The notes below the pieces were generated by a model. The model searched no databases and was not told where the DNA came from. It was given only the letters and a program-made list of their open reading frames with translations. Made by a program: the position numbers and the translations under genes. DNA of 64,000 nt from Reticulascus tulasneorum (Eukaryota; Ascomycota; Sordariomycetes; Glomerellales; Reticulascaceae). Each line of letters begins with the position of its first letter. Position 1 is the first letter of the stretch. Location of the stretch: positions 3,906,001 through 3,970,000 of the forward strand of contig LSAX01000004.1 of assembly GCA_001557505.1 (NCBI GenBank). Reading direction: 5' to 3'. Shown piece by piece: positions 9,842 to 21,162 of the stretch.

Positions 9842-12292
9842 TTACTTTCCTACGCACAGCAGCTGGCCGACCGAAAGACTACAGTCTGCAGGCAGGGTCG
9901 GGTTCCATGCTCGCAGCTGCGCTTCAGTAATGCCATTGTCCGTCCATACTTTGAAGCAGAAATCACCCGGTACAACCGTGTAAGTCCGCAGACAACCCCC
10001 TCCACTACTTGTGGTTGATGTTCGTCTAGTTGTGCTAGATGATGCGGGCTTTGTAGCGGTGGTTGATGTTCGTCTAGTCGTGCTAGTCGATGGCGGCCTT
10101 ACGGTGCTGGTTGATGCAGGCCCCGTAGCGCTGGACTTTCGAATGCTAGACGATGCTGGCTTTGTGGTGGTACTTTGGGTTCCACTGCCCATCCCGACAC
10201 AAAGTACCTGTCCAATCGAGAGCGTGCAGTCAGATCCCAAAGTCGGATTCCATTCTTTCAGCTGAGCCTCGGTTATTCCATGGTCGGTCCAAATCTTGAA
10301 GCAGAAATCTCCCGCCACGACTGTATAAGTCCGTGTGCAGGTGGAGGCAGGCGGCGCAGTCGAAGCAGTCGAAGTGGAGGCTCTGGCCGTTGACGTTCTG
10401 GAACTCGAGGCGGCGGCGGCGGCGGCAGATGACTGCACTGCCGAGGCAGTCCGTGTCGCCGTTGATACCGTGGTTGGTGAGACACTGGGACCTTGGACGC
10501 AGTACCAATCCTCCGCAATCAGATTCGAGCACTCAGCGTTGAGGCTGGGGTTCCAAGCCATGAGCTGCTCCATTGTGATTCCATATGAATTCTGCATCAA
10601 GAAGCAGTTGTTGCCGGGCATCACTTGGTACCAGATGTGGCAGAGCCCTGTAGTGCCCGATGGAGTCGGTCCCGGTGGAGAGACGTAGGGCAAAGTGGTG
10701 GAGGGAGACTCAGTGGTCACGCTGCCAGTATGTCAGTTCCAGTACGGTACGATTCTATCCTCTCAATACAAGGAGAGGGTTCAGATTTTTACTCACTTCC
10801 AGCCAATTGCCGGTTGCACGCAGTAGGCTAACCCGGGAACCAGGTTATCGCACGCAGCATTTATCACTGGGTTTAGTGCATAAAATAGATCCAGTTGGAT
10901 CCCACGGCTGACGGAAATGGCGGCGCAGTAGTCCAAATCTGCCGCGATGTACCACTTGCCGCAATCGAGCGTTGATCCTTGTCCTGTCAAGCCTGGCGGG
11001 GATACAGTCGCTTCGGCATACTCGGCCGTTTGTGTTGGCACCAGGTTCGAGATAATGGTTGGCACGTAGTCCTCATACGGAGAAGACACGCACATTACCG
11101 TGCCGACCAAATCCGGATTCGAACACGCAGGATTGATGGTCGGGTTCCATGCAATGAAAACCGCCTCGGGGATGTTGAATGCTGTAGAAACGGACGCACA
11201 TCGATCTCCAGTTTTATAAACGTATGTTTGGCATGGCTCAGGCAGACAAAGCTTTTGCCCAATCTTCATGTTCGAGCAGTCTGGGAGAAGACCGTTGATT
11301 ACGCGGAGCGTGCCCGAATTAACAGAGCTTGCAAGCGCGATCGACGTGCAATTATCGCCGGCGGAGACGGTATGAAAAGTCCCAGAGATACACTGGGCTA
11401 TGGAGACATCGTCTGTCTGGCCTGGGATGGGGCCATTGAACACCGGCGGGGTCACGGCAGTGGGCAAGGAGAGCCCGCAAGCTTGTAGAGAGACTGTGAG
11501 CTTGAAGTCTATGGAGCCTTAGGATCTTGCGTTACTTACTTCGTTGAATTTCAGCCCAGTCCTTAGCATCGTCATTATCGTAGCCCGAGTATGGCGATGA
11601 TTGCTGGGATTTGAATAGATCGATCATGCAAGTAGAGCAGAGGACATCCTTCGGCATCTGGAGGGCATCCGAAATATTCGCGTGCAGATCAAACTGCGTT
11701 GTGAGAAACTCTGATGCAATACGTTAGTGAATGTGTTTGTATGTTATGTGACCAGGCGGGTTTCATAAAAGGGGCTAAGGGACAGGTTTCTTTTACCTGA
11801 GCATAGCTGTCCCGAAGTGTGCTTGGCGCAGGAAAGTTCGAACCAGTGCCACATGATATCTGAAGAAATGGTTAGAACAGATGCGGTTCAAATTGGCCCT
11901 TACACAAGTGGCTTCCTACCTCCTCGCCATGTATTCGGCGCACCATCCCATACCTGAGTGCCTTGACAAGCTGTAGTAACGCTCGCATGGTATGCTGCGA
12001 GCGAGGCCGAGCAGGCAGGCTTGCAAATATCTGCCTCTGCAGCGCCCAATGGCGCGTACTCCGAAATCGCAGCCATTGCTCGTATCCGCGGATCGCACTT
12101 TATTGTCGCGTTCAAAGCAGACTGGCAAGCAGAAGACAGAACAGTATCGGTCCCAAAGCCAGGAATCTCGTCAATCGCATTGCCGGGGCTCCCATCGTTG
12201 GAAGAGTACGGAAAGAGTATGAGTTGAGCGCATGCCGCCGGGAGAAGAGTTGCAATGGCCAACACAGCACTTGCAATATAATAGCGCACCAT
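9842..12292 (-). CDS. secreted six-LysM chitin-binding protein
   Basis: Five exons (12292-11920, 11859-11797, 11710-11540, 11481-10797, 10721-9842) give 723 residues with phases that all match. A signal peptide (about 1-22) is followed by a Cys-containing N-terminal region common in fungal multi-LysM proteins. Six LysM modules follow, at about 237-283, 287-335, 372-420, 455-503, 558-605 and 675-722. Each has the Cys-framed pattern with a WNP or ALNP core (IAWNPTINPACSN, LKEWNPTLGSDC). Modules 4-6 are separated by Ser/Thr-rich linkers, likely O-glycosylated, and the last linker holds a 48-bp tandem repeat. LysM modules bind chitin oligomers outside the cell. The gene lies head to head with a chitin-binding GH18 chitinase, a known association in filamentous fungi. 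Roles in hyphal self-protection or host interaction remain inference. Confidence 0.92.
10011..10106. repeat. 48-bp in-frame tandem repeat inside the LysM gene
   Basis: Two imperfect copies start at 10011 and 10059. They encode a repeated 16-residue Ser/Thr/Arg/Lys linker unit (SSTTRRTSTT core) between the last two LysM modules. A more diverged copy may follow. Confidence 0.7.
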
Positions 12293-13472
12293 TGTTCTTA
12301 TCGCCTTGTCTCGTTTCTCGACGAGCCAAAAAGAAACTGAGATACAGAGATGGTCTCAGCGAGAAGGGATATAGCAGGTATGAGAGCAGAGCTGCATAAT
12401 AAGAACCGTGAATGACAAGTCGGCGGCTACCGCGGTCAATAGTCAACGGTATCTTTCGGTATTGTTCTTGCATCTTCCTGGTATTGTCCTTGCATACTCT
12501 ATTTACCATCATGGCACATGTGAGCATATCATCGGGCTGACTTACTTCGTAAGCTTTGGCTTGAATGAGCAAAGAGTTCTCGCAGGCGCTGACTATTCTC
12601 TCGCTCTAGTCGCTAAGCGGTTTGCCTCTCTGACTATGGTATAAACTTCGAGAAGTACTGGATGCCAGCATCTCCCTCTCGTGAGAATGTTCTGAGAATG
12701 TTCATGAAAATCATATGCCCATGCAGCATGGGCGGCTTACCTAGCATTTTGCTGCATTGTCAGCGGAACTAAAACTGCCTATATATATCTATATAAGCGC
12801 CAAGCCGTTTTTCTCACGTTTCCCATTCAGAATCTTTATCGCTAAAGCCGGCTATTGATCAGGTGTATCGAATGAAGCGGGATGTCATGTTTCCGGATCA
12901 CTAGAACGGCTGACACCCCGTTTCTGGTGGCGGCACCGATACAATCATACAGCAAGTTAATACTACTAGCGTTATCCTTCACTGCTCAATCACCATCGGG
13001 GTGGGAAAATCCTTACAAAAAATCAAAGCCTGCAATAGCCGTTGGCTGGGAAGGATTCAATTCAAACTGTCAATCGTTTGGTGTGAATCAACACTCTGTT
13101 CCGTGTCGATGGAAATGGGCGCAACTCCGCCGGCAAAAACCGCCTTACCTCTCTTGTTCACTTTCCTCACGCTGTCAGACGTCTAGCTTGTCGCCACGCA
13201 ATGAGACAGTGGTCATGATGCATCACATTGGCGAAATGCCCAAGTCACGGAACAGCCGATGGAGAACTGAACAAGCTGGTACTGTGCTATGGGTTTGCCA
13301 TGTGCTCAATCTCACGGCCCAATATGAGAGGTTCAAGACTGTTTCTAAGTCTTAAACAATCCTTCTTCGCGGAATATAATGCGGAGGCCGACCCGCGACT
13401 TTGAAGCCCTACTGACGTCGCTCCCTTTCATCCATAAACCCTCCAACATCGGCAACCTGGCTAGTAGCAGCT
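12293..13472. promoter_or_regulatory. divergent promoter region, LysM gene / chitinase
   Basis: This 1,180-bp region separates the two start codons of head-to-head genes. An AT-rich TATA-like run lies near 12779-12796. Small frames here have no domains. Shared regulation is suggested by the arrangement but not shown by any site I can name. Confidence 0.5.
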
Positions 13473-16400
13473 ATGGCTCTTTGCCAATTGAAAACCTTGA
13501 GTCTCTTCATCACATGCCTCCTTACCTTACTACAGTCTTCTTTTATCCTAGCCCAGGACTTTACTTGCAGCGCTACCAAGCGGTGCGCTATCGGCTGCTG
13601 CAGTAACGATGGTTTCTGTGGTTTCGGGCCCAGCGCTTGCGCTCCGGAAAACTGCACCTCTGACTGCGACCGCAAATCAGCATGCGATCCTGGCTGGGGC
13701 TTGCAGTGGGCCGGGCAATCAAACTGCCCTCTCAATGTCTGCTGCAGCCGCTTCGGTTTCTGTGGCACCACGCCCGAGTTTTGTGGCAGCAATGTTGTGA
13801 AGTCACCGAGCTGCTCTCCATCAGCCCGCACGGCTACCAAGCGTACTATTGGTTATTATGAGGCGTGGGCTGTTGGCCGCCAATGCAATGCCATGTACCC
13901 GGAGCAGATCCCTATCACAACTTACACGCATATTAACTTTGCGTTTGCCTTCGTTGACCCCAAGACATATCGCATTGCTCCCATGAATCCTGGGGATCCA
14001 GCCATGTATAGACGTGTGACGAATTTGAAAGCACTAAATCCAAATCTCGAAGTAGGTTATCTTACACAACCTCCCCTTTCTCTTCCCGCGTTGGTAATAT
14101 TCTTCAACTAAATCCCTGGCCTCAGGTTTGGATCTCCATCGGAGGCTGGACGCACAATGACCCGGATCAACCAACTAGGTACACTTTCTCGGAGCTAGCG
14201 GCATCGACTGCGCACCAGCAGGTATTCTTTAGTTCGCTAGTCTCATTCATGACGACCTACGGTTTTGATGGTGTGGATTATGACTGGTAAGTCCCCATTT
14301 CTGTTAACCATAATACGATTCATTTCCAGAGTTGTGGCTCCCAAGTAGTTAAGTCACCCTAATCCAGAGTATAGGGAATATCCCGGTGCAGAGGAGCGCA
14401 GCGGCAGCCCTGCAGACTACGCAAACTTCGTAACCTTTATGGCAAATATGCGATCTTACTTTCATAGCACGGGGCATCGATACGGCATCTCCATTACTAT
14501 ACCTTCATCATACTGGTATCTACAGCATTTCGACCTTAAGGGCCTAGAAAAGCAGATTGATTGGTTTAATGTCATGAGCTACGACTTACATGGTGAATGG
14601 GATGAATCTACGGTATACCTTGGGCCGTACGTAGGAGCACATACAAATCGTAAGTTTGTGACAAAGAACAGGAAACTTGACGATTTACTTACTCATCTGT
14701 GCGCCAAAGTCACCGAGATAGATCAGACAATGCAGTTGCTTTGGAGAAACAACATCGATCCTGGGAAGGTTGTATTAGGTCTCGGCTTTTACGGACGCAG
14801 TTTCACTCTCTCCAACCCCAGCTGTAACACAGTTGGTTGCCCGTTCTCCGGTGGCTCGCGTCCTGGCCCTTGTACGGGTGAGTCGGGCATTCTGGGATAC
14901 TCCGAGATTACCGATATTCTCGCCAGGAGCCAGACAAAGCCGGTGTTAGACATGAAAGCAGCGGTACAGGTCTTGACTTTCGACAAGGATCAGTGGGTAT
15001 CGTATGATGATGCTGTGACGCTGAAGATGAAAATGGTATGTGAAACCAAGAAACCATGCAACAATAGCGAATACTGCTGCCCCATTATCTCTGAAGCTGA
15101 CAAGAAACAAGAACTATGCCAACAGTCACTGTCTTGGCGGTACCATGGTGTGGGCGGTCTCTCTCGACGACAAGTTTGGCACAATGTCCTCCATTCTAGC
15201 TGGCAACACGTTGCAGCTGGACAAATATCAGCAGGGTTTCGCATATCCGCCACAAACTTCAATGTGCCGCTGGGGGAATTGCGGAGCTACTTGTCCGAAT
15301 GGCATGAGCCCTGCAGCATTAATGGACGGTGGCCAAGCATTTTCAGATCGACAGTGCGCATCAGGTACTACGCGTCCATTCTGCTGTCCTAACAACAATG
15401 TTCCCACATGCCACTGGCAGGGAGGAATCACCAAACTTTGTAGTTCTGGTTGCAATGCGGGCTACGTAAACGTCGGTTCCTCCACGAGAAGTAAGCTGAA
15501 CTAGACAATCAAACCCGTGTCTTGAAAATTTAGCTGACCACCTTATCCGTTATTTTAGCTTGTTGGACCGGCCATCTATCCCTCTGTTGCGAGGCTACTG
15601 CATCAACTGCAGCAATTGGGCAATGCGAGTGGAGTGGTAAGGGTTCCCGAAAGACTATACATAACGTTAGAACACTCTTTTGTTGATAATCCTGTCTAGG
15701 TTCATCTCCACTCTGCAGTGTTATTCCTACTGCAGAGGCCGATTGCCCTTCAAACAAGAATAAGCTCACTTACAGTAGCTCTGGTGATGGAGGCGAGCAG
15801 CTTTGCCTTAGTGGCTGGAAGAGTCTATGCTGTTCTGATCCGTTAGTTCATTCCTAGCGCTTCGGTTTAACGATGCGCATGAGATGAACCGCAACTTACA
15901 AAGGTGTCCAGGGTTCCGTACACCAACTGCGCATGGTACAAATTCGGCGGCCAACTTAACGTCCCCGGCTGGCTTGCAAACGCCTGCACAGGAACCTGCC
16001 CGCCCGATAAGGCCGTCGTTTCTATTGACCCTTGGCAAGCCCAGTGCGGTTGGGGCGCTGCAGCGTATTGCTGCGATGTCACCACAGCGCCAGCAGCGGA
16101 TCCCAATGCTGCCTCTGTCATCAGACTGCGTACAATGCTCCAAAACTTCATACAAAACCCAACGTGCGGGGCTCCGCCAGACGAAGGTCTTCGGAAACGA
16201 GGCAGTTCATTATCTACCCATGACGCCAGCTTTTCTCGTCGCGACGTTTCTAACCCGACAAGCCGGGACCTTGCCCAAGACTATGTGTTCTTTATCGTAA
16301 CTACTGTAGCCCTATCGCAATTGGCAGAAGCTTTGCGTCGTACGTGGGATGAAGTCGTACTGTCTTCTGGCACGGCTTGGAGGGGTCTCACTGCGGATAG

Positions 16401-17687
16401 TATCCGAGGTTTCCTCCTGGAGCACCCGGACTATGATGTCACAAACTTGATGGCCTTGCTCCTGTGTGCGGGTGACGAGGCAGACGATACAATATTAGGT
16501 TCTCACCAAGCGGCGACAGATCTGTGCCAATGCCAGTCGCTAGGCGGCTTTGCCAAAGTCAAGAAAGATAACATCGCCCAACCCATATCTGAGAACAGGA
16601 ATGTTACGGCGTCTCCAGACCGCATTTTCCAGTTAGCACGCCGAGTTTTCCATCCGAATACCAACCCAGATGCTCTCCCCGACGCCCTAACTCACATCCC
16701 AGGCATCGCAAGGGCTTTGAGGGGTCTTTCCAGCCACCTGCGATTTGAGTACTTCAGTTTTTTTCGTTATGCCGCTGGTGCACCAGGAGGCCAAATTGCC
16801 TTGGAGAGTACGAGAACCACTTCTTTTCATCCTGCGTTCTGAGGAGTCAATTTTGCTAATCAGATTAAACATAGTTGCATTTCTTATAGGCCCTACACCA
16901 ACCGCACTTGATCAGACTCTGCAACATCGCACACAAGCAGGATCAGGTCTTGACCGTTTTGTGCTCCTGCATATTCATTTCCAGAGAGGTCGGAACCCTA
17001 ATAACCAGGCATGGACAGGGATTTCTCAGATAAATATCCGGCATGGCTCACAAATACGTTCTAACTGGCGTGCTTCGAACAATATTGGAGATGTCAGAGC
17101 GATAAGGGCGGGACACGTAAGTAAACGCAACGTGCTATGTCTATCTTACTGTAAAGAGTTACTCACATTCGTCTACTTCAGTTCCAAGTGCAACGCACCT
17201 CTCTCCATGGCGAACCAGTCATAGATTGCCCAGCCAATCATATCTGGTGTATTTTTGATGGCGAACCGAGCAATGCTCACACAGATTATGCCCAACTCCT
17301 GTACGACGCTCTTCTCACCAATAACTATATGGGCATTTTTACACAAACACCATTCGGGTTGCCCGCAGGCGTTGCTTTCGAAACAGGAAACTGGCCTAGA
17401 ACCCCCGGCCTTCCCACTGCCGGTTTATCGTACAACCAGGTCGGACAGCGCTATAATCGTACGTATTTCCTTCATCTGCATTGCTTGCTACTGGCGGCCC
17501 ACTGCGTATATCTAGTCAGATGCTCGAGGACAGTAGCTAGCGAGCATAATTCTTTCTGCCTTCATGTCTTCTTGCACTGCTAACTTCAATTTTTAACCAA
17601 TGTGTAGCATATGCCAATGGATTTGATTACATACCGCAGGATAGGAGCGGTTTTATCACAGATGTACTCTGGAATGTAAATCCATAA
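13473..17687 (+). CDS. secreted GH18 chitinase, killer-toxin-like (subgroup C)
   Basis: Eleven exons: 13473-14051, 14126-14286, 14375-14649, 14710-15035, 15112-15490, 15559-15636, 15700-15841, 15912-16807, 16890-17116, 17182-17458 and 17608-17687. They give 1,139 residues, and all intron phases agree. A signal peptide (about 1-27) is followed by Cys-rich chitin-binding type-1 modules (CCSNDGFCGF and CCSRFGFCGT), then the GH18 barrel. The catalytic motif FDGVDYDWEYPG has its Trp codon split by intron 2, so the proton-donor Glu is present only after splicing. Later barrel landmarks are FNVMSYDLHG, GLGFYGRSF and the MVWAVSLDD strand. The long Cys-rich C-terminal half (ending VLWNVNP) matches fungal killer-toxin-like chitinases. 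It hydrolyses chitin in walls outside the cell. The eighth intron (16808-16889) was inferred from frame closure and is the least certain junction. Confidence 0.9.
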
Positions 17688-18148
17688 ATCAAAGGGGCAA
17701 ATTCCTTGGCAAAGAGACCCAGTGCCTTCAGTAAATAGACTACTAGGCAGGCGCTTTACCCATACATTGAGACGGTTTCATGCAATTCGCGATCCTACAT
17801 GCCCAGCCCTGGTGGAAACGAGCAATTGGGCCACTCTTTTCGCACCCCTTTCTTTGCATATTCTGCATCTTCTCAGCTTCAGTATCGTAGACCGCCCGCT
17901 AATGGCGCGAGCTTCAAGGTGTTTAGTATATATTTCTGTAGGCCCTGGATAGTACCAGGTCAGCTAAGCTTCGAGAAAGAAATTTAAAACAATCCAGTGG
18001 TCAAGTATTTACTGTATCCACATGTAAAACTTCCACCCTAGGACACCTCGCGTTTCTGAGTCATATGTGGGACTAGAAAGGCAACTCTCCAAAAGAAAAA
18101 TGACTCTATTTATACATCGCCCAGTAGTCAACATAGACAGTGGAATAG
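17688..18148. other. convergent intergenic region
   Basis: 3' flanks of the chitinase and of the DUF2235 gene. AT-rich, with no coding or repeat structure seen. Confidence 0.5.
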
Positions 18149-19504
18149 TCAGCCGTGATGCCCAGCGCGCAACTTCCACGATCCAATAGTCTTTGAAGGA
18201 TATCTGTTTCGAGAAATCACAGCTAAATTAAGTACCGTCGCCGTTGTCATCAACGTGGGATCCGGTAGATGGAAGTCATAAACTGAAGCTGTGTCTTGCG
18301 GGATAAACCTGTCTCTTGTCGCAAAGAACAATTGCCAAACAGCAGGGAGCTTTCTCATGCCAGTCATGCCACTTGTGCCAAGACTCAGGGCATCCGAAAT
18401 GACCTGTCCAAAAGGGATATATTCCACGATTTTGTCATATACATCTCCGTCCCCAGTGACCCGCGTTGGCGATGCGATCGAAGCTTGCAGCGTCTCGAGC
18501 GCAGCCGTCATCTTCGAAGTCGGAATCACCAGTCCTGACTGATCATGTTCTTGGATACTGCGTAACATCTCTAGCAGTGCTAGATCCCCGAGGACTTCAT
18601 TTGGTTCAATCACCTTGCTTGCAAACGTCCATCTTGCGAGCAGGTTTTCAACAATTCCAGCGCCGGTCCTGAAGAAGCGAAACCTCTGTCTTCCTAGGTC
18701 ATAATGCATACCAGGCAGCCATTTCTGGTGGATACCAGTATTTCCAGGATGCTTCTTCTGCCATGCTTTGTCTCGACTTGCAAGACAAGGTTGGAAAATA
18801 TAGAATCTGTCATGCAGCGACACAAAGTGATAGACTTGTTCCACGACCGACGATACGTTTTTGTCGTAGAACTCCGGCCAGTCCAACCCAACGCCACCAG
18901 TGAATGTTGGTATTCCAAGCGATCCAACGGTATCGAACAAGCCCATAAATTTGACTGGTGACGGAAGTTCGTTACCAGCATCTCCTATAAGCGGCCAAGA
19001 CGACCGCTTGCGAAACTCGGTCGACTGCGCCGAGTGCGGCTTGTTAATACCGTATGCCGACCGGTAGATCCGATATACCTCATGACATAGTAAGTCCGTC
19101 TCCTCGTCTGTGGCGCGCTTCCGTAGGATGCCACAGTTGTTAATCATTCCAGCCACGCATCGAACTGTGTATGCTCCTCGACTGAGACCAAACAACCATA
19201 TCTCGTGGTCATCGGTGTAATGCTGGACAATAAACTTGTATACGTGAATGCATTCTTTCGCAAGGTCGTCTGCTGTAATGCCGTTAAATATATAATCGAT
19301 GAAAGTACTGTTTAGTCCAACACCATGGCGGTAACGACCCTGGAAGTTGATAGAAATCCTGCTGTATTCGTCCTCTGAGTTGGGATTTGTGATACCAAGA
19401 TCCAAGAGCTCCGCCAGTCGATAGATATTAGTTCTGGTGCCAGTTTCTCTGCCACACCACGTGCCGTCGCACAGAAGAACAAGACGTTTTGATCGCGTCG
19501 CCAT
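18149..19504 (-). CDS. DUF2235 alpha/beta-hydrolase-like protein
   Basis: A single-exon protein of 451 residues. I chose the ATG at 19504 (MATRSKRLVLLCDGTW), which places the family's first strand, LCDGTW, directly at the N-terminus. The nucleophile elbow is FGLSRGAYTVR (GxSxG with Ser), followed by NNCGIL. The middle contains MGLFDTVGSLG, another family landmark. The DUF2235 fold is shared with the catalytic part of bacterial Tle1-type phospholipase effectors and is common as stand-alone proteins in fungi. The C-terminal third is less conserved. The fungal substrate is unknown, and a lipase role is inference. No signal peptide or membrane segment is visible. Confidence 0.88.
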   Translation of the reverse strand: MATRSKRLVLLCDGTWCGRETGTRTNIYRLAELLDLGITNPNSEDEYSRISINFQGRYRHGVGLNSTFIDYIFNGITADDLAKECIHVYKFIVQHYTDDHEIWLFGLSRGAYTVRCVAGMINNCGILRKRATDEETDLLCHEVYRIYRSAYGINKPHSAQSTEFRKRSSWPLIGDAGNELPSPVKFMGLFDTVGSLGIPTFTGGVGLDWPEFYDKNVSSVVEQVYHFVSLHDRFYIFQPCLASRDKAWQKKHPGNTGIHQKWLPGMHYDLGRQRFRFFRTGAGIVENLLARWTFASKVIEPNEVLGDLALLEMLRSIQEHDQSGLVIPTSKMTAALETLQASIASPTRVTGDGDVYDKIVEYIPFGQVISDALSLGTSGMTGMRKLPAVWQLFFATRDRFIPQDTASVYDFHLPDPTLMTTATVLNLAVISRNRYPSKTIGSWKLRAGHHG

Positions 19505-21162
19505 GGCCCTCAATGTTCAATCGTCAGTCTCTAGAGTCCAGGTATTCATAGATGAATCTGTCGCAGTATTTCTGTACAGAAGAATGGAACAGCATGAACT
19601 GAAAACCAGTCCAGACAAGTTGGTGGTGTGAAAGTTGAGAAAACGCGAAGGACGGATATCCCTTGATCTTTAACTGCCACATCTTGAGACAAGTTCACCC
19701 CTCCGGCAAATCGAAATGATGAATTTGTCTTGTATGGCTTGAGCCACCAACTTCCACACGGCACCTCAGCCAATGACAATTCGCTATTGCATAACAAAAA
19801 CACAAAAACTGTTTCTAGGGCTGAGACTTCAGCCCCGGTCTTACATTGGTGTAACCACATGACTGACAATGTATTTTGCGAAATCTGAACTACAGGGAGA
19901 GGAACATGCTGATTTGGTGTCCTATATTGGAGGAAAATACGTCATTTGAGGAACTGGGCGGCCACTTGACGTTAAATATTCATGTTTAAATCTGGTTGTT
20001 GTCAAATGAACAAGTTTGTCTATTTCGCCTTCAAAAGCAATGAGAGTTTGTTTGGTGTCTCTCAGACACCCACATTCCAGTGTAGCCATCGACTTGAGAC
20101 CAAGAGCTCTCGGCTAGTCCATCGGGAATATATTGTCCAAGGCGGAATATTCAAAATAACAAGACCGATTCTACACCATCGCGAGGTGTTCTCAAGGCTC
20201 GGCACTACGAACAATCCGACACAGATGCTGCATGGCTTGGACTGTATGTCTATGAAATGGCTCAGCAAGCCAGGTGACAGAATTGGCAAGTATTCGTCCC
20301 GTATGCGAAATGCGCAATGGCCCGGGGGCTAGACTACACGAGAATAGCATCGTAACATATCCCCAGTATATTTATAATGTCCACAATACGTTCATGCAAT
20401 CGCTTCATGGTGCAGCTACTTTGAAGCTCGTAATAATAGCGCCGCGAAATCTAGCTGTGCGCAATCGCTACGCCGTGTCATTTGTGGATGTCATCGTTCT
20501 GGCACTGCTTGTTAGCTTAGTATGAAGTCTGCGTTTGTCGTTCGAATCACTTTAGTCGTCGACTAACCTTGTCTGCCTCTGTGGGGTTACTCTTTGTTGT
20601 GATAAATCGTGATTGTGGCATGATACGATTTGTTCGTCATCGGGCGTAGGCGTGCAGCCGACAATCGGGGACTTTTGCGGCGGTGGAGCATATTATTCTC
20701 TACTTGGCAGGAAATGATGTTGTCGAGGAGCACCAGACGAGGCCGAAAACAGCCAAATTAGACGAGTCGTATATATGCTCTGCAACGATCGAGTCCCAAG
20801 AAAATGCGTTGAGAGAGCATACCAATCATTGCAACATTGACAGGCATTACGGAAGATTCCCCAGTGGCGTGCTTAAGCGAGCTTGCGTACGGCAGTCATC
20901 ACGATTGGCTGGTGCTTCGCCCCAGAGGAGGAAATGCAACTACTCGAGGAGCCACCATGGTGCACACTACACACACCCCTGCTCGTTCTCTACGGGGCTG
21001 AGTCTGGACTTGCAGGGTCGTTTCCGCGGCAGAATGACGAGGATGGAATAATATGGGCATGAGATTCATCTACTCGGCGCACGGATACGAGAAATTCCTT
21101 TAACAAGGGCATAGAATACATCTTCTATTGCTAATTTCGGCGTACAAAGGATTCGGGGTAGT
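19505..21162. other. intergenic, DUF2235 upstream region
   Basis: A 1.66-kb non-coding stretch between the DUF2235 start and the stop of the Zn2Cys6 regulator. The frames seen are short and carry no domain. No repeats recognised. Confidence 0.45.

Noticed and set aside
10335..10688. Plus-strand frame of 117 residues inside the LysM gene
   Set aside because: It is antisense to a LysM exon with clear domain evidence, and its Ala/Glu run reflects the Ser/Ala-rich linker on the other strand.
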